A stretch of 5,311 bases of DNA from UBA11164 sp002420085 (GCA_031976395.1 DALYLJ010000197.1:1-5311); one strand, 5' to 3'; shown: positions 1 to 5,149, counted from the stretch's first letter. The notes: a model not told the origin generated them from the letters alone. Made by a program: numbers and translations.

Positions 1-51
1 CTGGAGTCGCTGCCGGTGGCGCGCCTGTCAGACCCCAAGACCTGCCCGTGA
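1..51 (+). CDS. 3' end of an unidentified + strand gene (partial)
   Basis: Frame 1 is open from the window edge to a TGA at 49-51 and reads LESLPVARLSDPKTCP. Sixteen codons are too few to recognise a family, and an open frame this short is common by chance in GC-rich DNA. It is listed because the window edge may cut a real gene and because hairpins follow 35-165 bases downstream, as expected at a convergent gene end. If real, it is transcribed towards the Crp/Fnr regulator. I assign no function. Confidence 0.3.
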   Translation: MESLPVARLSDPKTCP

Positions 52-144
52 GTGGTCGGCCGCAACGTGCAGCCAACCTGTTCAGCGCGGCCGGTGGGTC
101 TGTGGCCGGCGCGGGTGAGCGCTGGCGGCGTGCAGATGTGATGC

Positions 145-166
145 CGACCGGTCGATCGACCGGTCG
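145..166. repeat. Perfect 22-bp palindrome made of two GACCGGTC units
   Basis: Bases 145-155 read CGACCGGTCGA, and 156-166 are its exact reverse complement. The palindrome contains two copies of GACCGGTC (146-153 and 158-165), each itself a palindrome, separated by GATC. Centre-to-centre spacing is 12 bp. It lies in the gap between the tail ending at 51 and the regulator stop at 228. It could act as a GC hairpin limiting read-through, although there is no T tract on either side, or as a site for a dimeric DNA-binding protein. The symmetry is seen directly. Either role is inference. Confidence 0.6.
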
Positions 167-187
167 TGACAGTGCCGGGAATGGCGT

Positions 188-218
188 CCGGGCGCGGCGT
201 GGGATCGGCCGCGCCCGG
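188..218 (-). terminator. 11-bp GC hairpin just downstream of the Crp/Fnr regulator
   Basis: CCGGGCGCGGC (188-198) and its exact complement GCCGCGCCCGG (208-218) enclose a 9-base loop. The hairpin begins 9 bases past the regulator stop codon on the - strand, where a terminator would sit. The expected U run is missing: the - strand continues ACGCCATTCC. It may stabilise the mRNA end, or terminate weakly in either direction because the gap is convergent. The stem is certain; the terminator role is only likely. Confidence 0.45.
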
Positions 219-227
219 TGATCGCGC

Positions 228-902
228 TCAGTGGTGGTTGAGGAAGGGTGGCAGCAAGGTAATCACGCCACGACCGAGTTTGAGCCAGCCGTCGCGCTCC
301 ATCTGCTTGAGCAGGCGGCTGATCACTTCCCGGCTGCTGCCCAGTTCGTTGGCCAGTTCCTGATGGGTCACGCGGATGACCGTGGTCTCGAACTTTTCGC
401 CCATCTCCCGCAGGGCACCCGCGATGCGGGTGTGCAGGCGCTCGAATGCGACTTCCTCGACCATGCCGAGCATGCGCCCGAAGCAGGAACTCATCGAGTC
501 GAGCGTGAACGAGCGGAACTCGGGCGACTCCGACAGCAGCGCATCCAGATGCTGGGAGGGCAGCCGAAGCAGCAGCAGGTCGCCCTCGGCGATGACATCG
601 GAAACCCGAGGCGAGCCGCCACAGGCCATGGCCACGCTCAGCATGCACATCTCGCCGACCGGCACCTTGTGGCTGTTGAACATGCGACCGTCCGGTGAAT
701 GCACCCGCAGCACCAGCGAGCCACGCAGGACGATGCCGAAATGCTCGTTGTCGTGCCGCTGGCAGACCGAATTGCCGTGGGTTTCCTGGACCACGACCGC
801 CGACTCCAGCGCGCGATCCCAGGCCGGGCCGCGCAGTCCGCTCATGCGCGGTACGGCCGACACCAGCTTCTTCAGTTCGCCGACTCCGATCTCGCATTTC
901 AT
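228..902 (-). CDS. Crp/Fnr-family transcriptional regulator
   Basis: A 224-aa protein of normal length for the family. The N-terminal part (about residues 30-125) is the cyclic-nucleotide-binding-like beta barrel, with FGIVLRGSLVLRVHSPDGR at 55-73 and GEMCMLS at 83-89. The dimerisation helix follows (about 130-165). The C-terminal winged helix-turn-helix contains THQELANELGSSREVISRLL (179-198) and a wing around LGRG (209-212), with the recognition helix at about 189-200. The cysteine cluster near the N-terminus that holds the [4Fe-4S] cluster in true FNR is absent; only Cys3 is there. Other cysteines are 47, 86, 94 and 140. It resembles the subgroup with a GxxCxL motif in the barrel, whose effector I do not know. 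The start is ATG 902 because of the AGGAGG site at 910-915; an in-frame start at 998 lacks this support and would add 32 non-family residues. The effector and target genes cannot be read from the sequence. Confidence 0.93.
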   Translation of the reverse strand: MKCEIGVGELKKLVSAVPRMSGLRGPAWDRALESAVVVQETHGNSVCQRHDNEHFGIVLRGSLVLRVHSPDGRMFNSHKVPVGEMCMLSVAMACGGSPRVSDVIAEGDLLLLRLPSQHLDALLSESPEFRSFTLDSMSSCFGRMLGMVEEVAFERLHTRIAGALREMGEKFETTVIRVTHQELANELGSSREVISRLLKQMERDGWLKLGRGVITLLPPFLNHH

Positions 903-1084
903 GGCACGACCTCCTGACGGCATTCGAGCGGCAGACCGATCTGCCAAGCGCGGGCCGCCCCAGAACGGGACGGACCGGCATGGGTCGCCCCGACGCACGG
1001 CTGCCCGACACGCGAGCGTGGCAGGATGAGACTCGGACAGAGCGAAACGCCGCCCATCCCGAAGACAGTGGAACAGTGTGACAT
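899..1084 (-). CDS. Possible 61-aa leader peptide overlapping the Crp/Fnr start
   Basis: A - strand frame starts at ATG 1084 and ends with a TGA at 901-899, sharing ATGA with the regulator start at 902. Two things favour translation: GGGGAGG (1091-1097) sits 6 bases before the ATG, and the stop/start overlap is typical of translational coupling. The product starts MSHCSTVFGMGGVSL and ends LPLECRQEVVP. It has four cysteines and no motif, signal peptide or membrane helix that I recognise. Arg/Gly/Ala/Pro-rich composition is also what random GC-rich DNA gives, so it may be a chance frame in the mRNA leader. If translated it would more likely tune regulator expression than act as an independent protein. 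Confidence 0.3.
   Translation of the reverse strand: MSHCSTVFGMGGVSLCPSLILPRSRVGQPCVGATHAGPSRSGAARAWQIGLPLECRQEVVP
910..915 (-). promoter_or_regulatory. Shine-Dalgarno site of the Crp/Fnr gene
   Basis: On the - strand AGGAGG lies 7 bases before ATG 902. It is a full-consensus site and fixes the regulator start at 902 rather than at the upstream in-frame ATG at 998. The site lies inside the last codons of the overlapping small frame 899-1084, so translation of that frame would pass over it. Confidence 0.85.
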
Positions 1085-1141
1085 CAAGATCCTCCCCTCA
1101 AGCTACGACCGAACCAACACGCCTCTACCCGCGCCGGTACG

Positions 1142-1197
1142 GCCGGGGTGACGCGACCTGTCGCGCGACCCGGTTCATTCCATTGACCGGCCCCGGC
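1142..1197. repeat. Nested inverted repeat in the regulator leader
   Basis: GCCGGGG (1142-1148) pairs perfectly with CCCCGGC (1191-1197). Inside, CGCGA (1152-1156) pairs with TCGCG (1161-1165) around a 4-base loop. If transcription starts near 1230 on the - strand, this lies in the 5' leader of the regulator mRNA, upstream of the small frame. It may be a leader fold; in DNA this GC-rich it could also be chance. Confidence 0.3.
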
Positions 1198-1236
1198 TGT
1201 CTCCCCATGACACAGACCGGACCGGACCCCTGTTTC

Positions 1237-1264
1237 ATTATGGGTAAACGGCAAAGGCAGGCAA
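1237..1264 (-). promoter_or_regulatory. Candidate promoter for the Crp/Fnr gene
   Basis: On the - strand TTGCCT (1264-1259; 4 of 6 to the sigma-70 -35) and CATAAT (1242-1237; 5 of 6 to the -10) are spaced 16 bp. Transcription would begin near 1230, giving a leader of about 145 bases to the small frame and about 330 to the regulator. The surrounding DNA is locally AT-rich. A perfect TTGACA lies further upstream at 1301-1296, but its partner at the right spacing (TTAAGC) is poor. This is a consensus match only. Confidence 0.4.
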
Positions 1265-1335
1265 ATGCGGACGCTTAACCGCGTCTGACGAAACCTGTCA
1301 ATCGTGAACTGGTTCGCGCTTTTGTTACAAGCCTG

Positions 1336-1359
1336 GCGGTTTTTTCTGAAAAAAACCGC
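1336..1359. repeat. Hairpin with GC ends and A/T core
   Basis: GCGGTTTTTT (1336-1345) and its exact complement AAAAAACCGC (1350-1359) enclose the loop CTGA. It lies about 90 bases beyond the gyrA stop and about 72 bases upstream of the candidate regulator promoter. The T and A runs are inside the stem, not after it, so it is not a canonical intrinsic terminator on either strand. It may still act at the RNA level or as a bent A-tract. The function is unknown. Confidence 0.5.
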
Positions 1360-1410
1360 GATGGCCATCACATGGGTCGGTTTGGCTTGTGCGGCGCAAC
1401 ACCCATGCGT

Positions 1411-1435
1411 CCCCGCTGCCGATCCGGCAGCGGGG
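1411..1435 (-). terminator. Hairpin behind gyrA, probable terminator
   Basis: CCCCGCTGCC (1411-1420) and its exact complement GGCAGCGGGG (1426-1435) form a 10-bp stem with a 5-base loop. It begins 12 bases after the gyrA stop codon on the - strand. No U run follows, so it is either a weak or factor-assisted terminator or a 3'-end stabilising stem. The position immediately behind a full gene is the main support for the role. Confidence 0.55.
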
Positions 1436-1447
1436 CGATCGGGTCGA

Positions 1448-4162
1448 TCAGGCGTCCGGGTTCGAGCGGTCGGGTGGGTTGCGGTCGTGCTGGTCAGCGT
1501 CTGGGTACGCGGCGCCGGATTGGCCGGCTTCGGACGATGCGCGATCGAGCGCGTCATCGATCGGCAGGGCCGATTCTGACGGATCGCCGGCAGAGGCGTG
1601 GGCTGTGCCCGAGGCGGCGTCCTCGCTGTCCTCATCGAGCATATCGACCCGCTCGATCGCCTGCAGCGACTCACCCTCGGCCATCCGCATCAGGGTCACC
1701 CCCTGGGTGTTGCGGCCGACCTGGGAAATCTCCGAGGCGCGGGTCCGGACCAGGGTGCCCTGGTCGGAGATCAGCAGAATTTCGTGCTGCTCGGTCAGTT
1801 GGATGGCGCCGACCAGCGAGCCGTTGCGGCGGCTGGTCTGGATCGCGATCACGCCCTGGATGCCGCGACCCTTGCGTGGATATTCCTCGACCGAGGTCCG
1901 CTTGCCGTAACCGTTGGCGGTGGCGGTGAGGATGTCACCGCCACCTTCGAGCACGATCAGGCTGACCACGCTCTCGCCATCGGCCAGACGCATGCCGCGC
2001 ACACCCGTGGCGGTGCGTCCCATCGAGCGGACTTCGTCCTCGGCGAAACGCACCGCCTTGCCGTTGGAGGCGAACAGCATCACCTCGCGCTGGCCGTCGG
2101 TCAGTTGCACATCGACCAGGGCATCGCCCTGGTCGAGATTGATGGCGATCTTGCCGCGCTGAAGCCGAAAGGCAAACTCGGTCAGCGGGGTCTTCTTGAC
2201 CGTGCCGTTGCGGGTGGCGAAGAACACGTAGTGGCCTTCGTCGTAGTCGCGCACCGGCAGCACCGCCTGCACCCGTTCGCCGTCTTCCAGAGCAATCCAG
2301 TTGATGATCGGCCGGCCACGTGCGTTCGGACCCGCCTCGGGAATCAGGTAGACCGGCAGCCAGAACACCCGGCCGGCGCTGGTGAAGGTCAGCAGGGTGT
2401 CATGGGTGTTGACCAGCCAGAGCTGGTCGATGAAGTCCTCTTCGCGGGTGGCTGCCGCTGCCCGGCCGCGACCGCCCCGGCGCTGGGCGCGGTAGGCACT
2501 GACCGGCTGACGCTTGGCATAGCCGGTGTGCGAGAGGGTGACCACGACATCCTCGGGCGCGATCAGGTCGAGGATGTCGAGGTCTTCTTCGCTCTGCCGG
2601 ATCTCGGTGCGCCGGGCATCGCCGAACTCGGCCCTCAGGCTGGCCAGTTCGCTGCGGATGACGTTCAGCAGCACATCCGGGTTTTCCAGGATGTCGATCA
2701 GGCCGGCGATGGTATCGAGGATCTCGCGGTACTCTTCGGTCAGCTTCTCCTGCTCCAGGCCGGTCAGGCGATGCAGACGCATTTCCAGGATTTCCTTGGC
2801 CTGGGTTTCCGACAGGCGATAGCCGTCCTCGGCCATGCCGACCCCGTCGGGCAGGTCTTCCGGTCGCGATGACTCGGCGCCGGCCGCTGCCAGCAGCGCT
2901 CGCACCAGGCCCGGCTGCCAGCGCCGCGCCAGCATGCGCTCGCGTGCCACCTGCGGACTTTCCGAGGTCTTGATCAGTTCGATCATCTCGTCGATGTTGG
3001 CCAGCGCGACCGTCAGACCTTCCAACACGTGGGCGCGGGCGCGGGCCTTGCGCAACTCGAACAGGGTGCGGCGGGTGACCACTTCCCGGCGATGCCGGAC
3101 GAAGGCTTCCAGCATCTGCTTGAGATTGAGCAACTGCGGCCGGCCATCGACCAGGGCGACCATGTTGATGCCGAACACCGACTCCATCTGAGTCTGGGCA
3201 TAGAGATTGTTCAGCACGACATCGGCCGACTCGCCGCGCTTGATCTCGATGAAGATGCGCATGCCGTCCTTGTCGGACTCGTCGCGGATCTCGGAGATGC
3301 CTTCGAGCTTCTTTTCCTTGACCAGGTCGGCGATCTTTTCGATCAGCCGGGCCTTGTTGACCATGTAGGGCAGTTCGGTGACGATCACCGCCTCGCGGCC
3401 GCTGCGGTCGTCGGTCTCGATCTCGGCGCGGGCGCGCATCCGCACCCGGCCGCGACCGGTCCGGTAGGCGGCGAGGATGCCGGCGGTACCGTTGATCAGG
3501 CCGGCGGTCGGGAAATCCGGACCGGGGATGAAGCGCATGAGGTCATCGATCTCGATCTCGGGATCGTCGATCAGGGCGACGGTCGCGTCGATCACCTCGG
3601 ACAGGTTGTGCGGCGGAATATTGGTCGCCATGCCGACCGCGATGCCGGCGGAGCCGTTGACCAGCAGGTTCGGAACCCGGGTCGGCATGACCGTGGGTTC
3701 GGTTTCCTTCTCGTCATAGTTGGGTTGAAAATCGACCGTTTCCTTGTCGATGTCGGCCATCAGCTCGTGTGCCAGGCGCGACATGCGCGCCTCGGTGTAA
3801 CGCATGGCAGCGGCCGAGTCACCGTCGATCGAACCGAAGTTGCCCTGGCCATCGACCAGCATGTAGCGCAGCGAGAATGGCTGGGCCATCCGGACCAGGG
3901 TGTCGTAGACGGCGGTATCGCCGTGCGGGTGGTACTTGCCGATCACGTCACCGACGATGCGCGCCGACTTGTAGTACGGCTTGTTGCTGTGCGCGCCGAG
4001 TTCGTTCATGGCATACAGCACGCGCCGATGCACCGGCTTGAGGCCATCGCGGACATCGGGAAGCGCCCGGCCGACGATCACGCTCATCGCGTAGTCGAGG
4101 TAGCTGCGTCGCATCTCGTCTTCGAGATTGACCGGGATCACTTCCTTTGCGAAATCAGACAT
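1448..4162 (-). CDS. gyrA: DNA gyrase subunit A
   Basis: This is the 904-aa breakage-reunion subunit of DNA gyrase. With GyrB (A2B2) it introduces negative supercoils using ATP, and it acts on the chromosome. The start is ATG 4162: MSDFAKEVIPVNLEDE aligns with E. coli GyrA MSDLAREITPVNIEEE, while 18 extra residues from 4216 do not fit. Only a weak GGAA lies 6 bases upstream. The N-terminal winged-helix and tower region (about 1-525) carries catalytic Tyr122 in AAAMRYTE and Ile174 in NGSAGIAVGM. The quinolone region (67-106) has Thr83 and Asp87. The C-terminal beta-pinwheel (about 535-840) carries the GyrA box QRRGGRG at 560-566, which separates gyrase from ParC. The tail after about 843 is Asp/Ser/Ala-rich, and the protein is 29 residues longer than the 875-aa E. 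coli GyrA. No frameshift or missing key residue is seen. gyrA stands alone here, with no gyrB nearby. Confidence 0.99.
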   Translation of the reverse strand: MSDFAKEVIPVNLEDEMRRSYLDYAMSVIVGRALPDVRDGLKPVHRRVLYAMNELGAHSNKPYYKSARIVGDVIGKYHPHGDTAVYDTLVRMAQPFSLRYMLVDGQGNFGSIDGDSAAAMRYTEARMSRLAHELMADIDKETVDFQPNYDEKETEPTVMPTRVPNLLVNGSAGIAVGMATNIPPHNLSEVIDATVALIDDPEIEIDDLMRFIPGPDFPTAGLINGTAGILAAYRTGRGRVRMRARAEIETDDRSGREAVIVTELPYMVNKARLIEKIADLVKEKKLEGISEIRDESDKDGMRIFIEIKRGESADVVLNNLYAQTQMESVFGINMVALVDGRPQLLNLKQMLEAFVRHRREVVTRRTLFELRKARARAHVLEGLTVALANIDEMIELIKTSESPQVARERMLARRWQPGLVRALLAAAGAESSRPEDLPDGVGMAEDGYRLSETQAKEILEMRLHRLTGLEQEKLTEEYREILDTIAGLIDILENPDVLLNVIRSELASLRAEFGDARRTEIRQSEEDLDILDLIAPEDVVVTLSHTGYAKRQPVSAYRAQRRGGRGRAAAATREEDFIDQLWLVNTHDTLLTFTSAGRVFWLPVYLIPEAGPNARGRPIINWIALEDGERVQAVLPVRDYDEGHYVFFATRNGTVKKTPLTEFAFRLQRGKIAINLDQGDALVDVQLTDGQREVMLFASNGKAVRFAEDEVRSMGRTATGVRGMRLADGESVVSLIVLEGGGDILTATANGYGKRTSVEEYPRKGRGIQGVIAIQTSRRNGSLVGAIQLTEQHEILLISDQGTLVRTRASEISQVGRNTQGVTLMRMAEGESLQAIERVDMLDEDSEDAASGTAHASAGDPSESALPIDDALDRASSEAGQSGAAYPDADQHDRNPPDRSNPDA

Positions 4163-4313
4163 GCGGTGTTCCGTTGGATTGGGGGATGGCGGCCGGACGC
4201 CGAGGCGGCTGGCCACGCATGATCGCGGGGGGCGGCGTCGCCGTGCGCGCGTCCGCGCCCGGTTTGCTGCCGGTCGCGGACCGGACCCGGTCGGGCTCGG
4301 CCAAAGACAGTCG

Positions 4314-4343
4314 ATGATAGCATGACGGCCTCGATCAGGTCAT
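4314..4343 (-). promoter_or_regulatory. Candidate gyrA promoter with extended -10
   Basis: On the - strand ATGACC (4343-4338; 4 of 6 to the -35) is followed after 18 bp by TATCAT (4319-4314; 5 of 6 to the -10). The -10 is preceded by TGC, making an extended -10 (TGnTATCAT). Transcription would start near 4307, giving a GC-rich leader of about 145 bases before the gyrA ATG. In E. coli, gyrA expression responds to DNA relaxation through the promoter region; whether that holds here cannot be read from the sequence. Confidence 0.5.
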
Positions 4344-4360
4344 GGGTTTTGGTTGCTCAA

Positions 4361-4393
4361 ACAAGCAGTTACTGCCTGCAATCAAGTGCTTGT
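4361..4393. repeat. 7-bp inverted repeat upstream of the gyrA promoter
   Basis: ACAAGCA (4361-4367) and TGCTTGT (4387-4393) are exact complements 19 bases apart. A competing 11-base palindrome GCAGTTACTGC (4365-4375) overlaps the left arm. On the - strand the repeat lies 18 bases upstream of the -35 of the gyrA promoter, where an activator or repressor could bind. It directly abuts the three-way junction starting at 4394. An operator role or a role as an extra RNA stem are both possible. Confidence 0.4.
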
Positions 4394-4452
4394 GGGGTGC
4401 GTGCCGGACGGATTCCGGCTAACACGGGGTCTCGCCCGTGGCGCCGCACCCC
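4394..4452. other. 59-base three-way junction of perfect inverted repeats, possible structured RNA
   Basis: Three nested perfect stems fill this stretch. The outer stem is GGGGTGCG (4394-4401) with CGCACCCC (4445-4452), 8 bp. The first inner hairpin is GCCGGA (4403-4408) with TCCGGC (4414-4419), 6 bp and a 5-base loop. The second is CACGGG (4423-4428) with CCCGTG (4435-4440), 6 bp and a 6-base loop. The joining bases are T, TAA and GCGC, so 40 of 59 bases pair without a mismatch. It is not a tRNA (no T arm or TTC loop), and the junction lacks the hammerhead core. The fold is symmetric, so the strand cannot be chosen from stems alone. It may be an unrecognised small RNA or leader element of the + strand gene 240 bases downstream, or a DNA-level element upstream of gyrA. 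The structure is seen; any role is unknown. Confidence 0.4.
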
Positions 4453-4460
4453 GCTGATTC

Positions 4461-4480
4461 GATTGAACCGGAGTGAACCG
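4461..4480. repeat. 10-bp tandem duplication
   Basis: GATTGAACCG (4461-4470) is followed directly by GAGTGAACCG (4471-4480), with one mismatch. The period is about one helical turn, so two protein monomers could bind the same face of the DNA, but two short copies are weak evidence. It lies 8 bases after the three-way junction. Confidence 0.35.
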
Positions 4481-4694
4481 CGCGACGACCGCCGGCAGTA
4501 GGCGTTCAGTGGCGCGCTTTGGGCCAACACGGCCCGCCTGCAACGCTTGTCAGCACCTCCGCTCGGTGGGAAGATTCGAGACAGGCCCGGCTGCAAGCGT
4601 AGACTGCGGGCGGGTGTGGCGATTCGTCGTCGGACAGTGATAGGTCACCCTCCTGTTTCCACGCACTGCCATCCATCGCGGACGATCTTCGAGA

Positions 4695-5051
4695 ATGACC
4701 ATGGATATCGACATCCTTCTGAAGTGGGGGGCACCCGTCGGTGCGGTAATTGTCTTTCTGGTTGGCGTGTATCAATGGGCGGACGCACGGCGGACAGAGA
4801 CTGCGCAAAAACGGTTCGAGCAGTTTCATCGTGCGTTTGAGTGGGTGGCCGGGCGCACAGCCACAGGACAGCTACTGGTAGATACCCAGCAGGCCATGGC
4901 CATCTATGAGTTGACCCACTTTCCAGAGTACAAGGACATTTCCATTCCCATTATCGATTATTATCTGGAGCAGAGTGCGGGTCACGACAATTCAGGTTTG
5001 TTCCGGAAAGCGTTGCTCCATGCCAAGGCGAAGTTGGAGGCAGCGAAATGA
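4695..5051 (+). CDS. Small single-pass membrane protein, unknown function
   Basis: A 118-aa protein of no family I recognise. After a short N-terminus (MTMDIDILLKWG) there is one hydrophobic segment at about residues 13-28 (APVGAVIVFLVGVYQW), followed at once by basic ADARRTETAQKR (29-40). By the positive-inside rule, the N-terminus is outside and the rest cytoplasmic. The soluble part looks alpha-helical, with an aromatic patch RFEQFHRAFEW (40-50), YELTHFPEYKDI (71-82) and a charged, Ala-rich end KALLHAKAKLEAAK. It has no cysteines and no catalytic motif that I can see. The start may be ATG 4695 or ATG 4701; the latter has GAGA 6 bases upstream, so neither site is strong. GC is about 54% over 4741-5040, clearly below gyrA, with an AT-rich patch near 4935-4970. 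This suggests a transferred or cassette-like gene. It is the first of two + strand genes; the next starts 98 bases after its stop. Confidence 0.75.
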   Translation: MTMDIDILLKWGAPVGAVIVFLVGVYQWADARRTETAQKRFEQFHRAFEWVAGRTATGQLLVDTQQAMAIYELTHFPEYKDISIPIIDYYLEQSAGHDNSGLFRKALLHAKAKLEAAK

Positions 5052-5054
5052 ATG

Positions 5055-5077
5055 GCGCCATGATCTGTGCATGGTGC
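5055..5077 (+). terminator. Hairpin after the small membrane protein gene
   Basis: GCGCCATG (5055-5062) pairs with CATGGTGC (5070-5077), 8 bp with one G-U pair and a 7-base loop, starting 3 bases after the stop codon. A second fold follows: CGCAG (5077-5081) with CTGCG (5101-5105), enclosing GGCC/GGCC (5087-5090, 5096-5099). There is no U run, so termination is uncertain. Confidence 0.35.
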
Positions 5078-5125
5078 GCAGCGCATGGCCCCGCCGGCCT
5101 CTGCGAAAAATCACCCACGACCGAT

Positions 5126-5142
5126 GAATTCAGGCGTTAGGC
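5126..5142 (+). mobile_element. attC-like right end (integron cassette junction), left half not found
   Basis: GAATTCAGGC followed by GTTAGGC (5136-5142) resembles the 3' half (L' and R') of integron attC sites. There R' follows GTTRRRY and recombination occurs between its G and the first T. The next gene starts only 7 bases later, the usual spacing for a cassette gene behind an attC. Against this, a full attC needs a complementary RYYYAAC (R'') 50-130 bases upstream. No AAC occurs in 5052-5135 and I see no L'' partner. No integrase gene or attI is in the window. GTTRRRY alone is expected about once per kilobase by chance, so the longer match and the gene spacing carry the argument. It could be a decayed attC or coincidence. 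Confidence 0.35.
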
Positions 5143-5149
5143 ACCCAGT

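Larger units (their letters stand above)
903..1447. other. Gap between the Crp/Fnr gene and gyrA
   Basis: Apart from the possible leader peptide I see no convincing gene here. The gap holds a candidate promoter for the regulator (1237-1264), a nested inverted repeat (1142-1197), an A/T-cored hairpin (1336-1359) and the hairpin behind gyrA (1411-1435). The stretch from about 1230 to 1360 is clearly more AT-rich than its surroundings, as expected for promoter DNA. No tRNA or other known RNA gene was recognised. Confidence 0.6.
4163..4694. other. Gap between gyrA and the small membrane protein gene
   Basis: This is the divergent gap between gyrA (-) and the + strand gene at 4695. I find no convincing protein-coding gene in it; the open frames have no recognisable family and no Shine-Dalgarno site that I noticed. 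It holds the gyrA leader (4163-4307), the gyrA promoter, a group of perfect inverted repeats (4361-4452), a 10-bp tandem repeat (4461-4480) and a small hairpin at 4521-4535 (GGGCC/GGCCC, 5-base loop). I could not identify a good + strand promoter for the gene at 4695. Confidence 0.6.

Noticed and set aside
231..1081. Open frames on the + strand opposite the Crp/Fnr gene, and a 309-aa - strand frame overlapping it
   Set aside because: These are shadows of the regulator in other frames, with Arg/Pro/His-rich composition and no domain, whereas the regulator has a clear helix-turn-helix and ribosome site.
1273..1279. GCTTAAC, matching the attC R'' pattern RYYYAAC
   Set aside because: No GTTRRRY partner lies at a suitable distance on either strand; the pattern occurs about once per kilobase by chance.
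1296..1301. Perfect -35 TTGACA on the - strand
   Set aside because: The best hexamer at 17 bp (TTAAGC) is a poor -10; the pair at 1237-1264 fits better.
1304..1579. 91-aa + strand frame starting MNWFALLLQAWRFFLKK, signal-peptide-like
   Set aside because: It starts at GTG without a Shine-Dalgarno site, runs through two hairpins and then opposite the gyrA 3' end. The hydrophobic start comes from the T/A-rich hairpin.
1084..1674. 196-aa - strand frame from inside gyrA to the leader peptide
   Set aside because: It overlaps the gyrA 3' end in another frame and has low-complexity Arg/Pro/Thr composition; no start signal was seen.
1598..4222. Long + strand open frames opposite gyrA (424 aa at 1598-2872 and 397 aa at 3029-4222)
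   Set aside because: They mirror the codon structure of gyrA in GC-rich DNA and show no family features; gyrA on the other strand is certain.
4394..4480. tRNA gene, because of the cloverleaf-like stems and a GGTTCAATC on the - strand
   Set aside because: The fold has three stems only, 59 bases, no T arm closing correctly and no fitting anticodon loop of 7.
4506..4829. 107-aa - strand frame and neighbouring frames in the gyrA upstream gap
   Set aside because: There is no recognisable family or ribosome site, and it overlaps the start of the better-supported + strand membrane protein gene.
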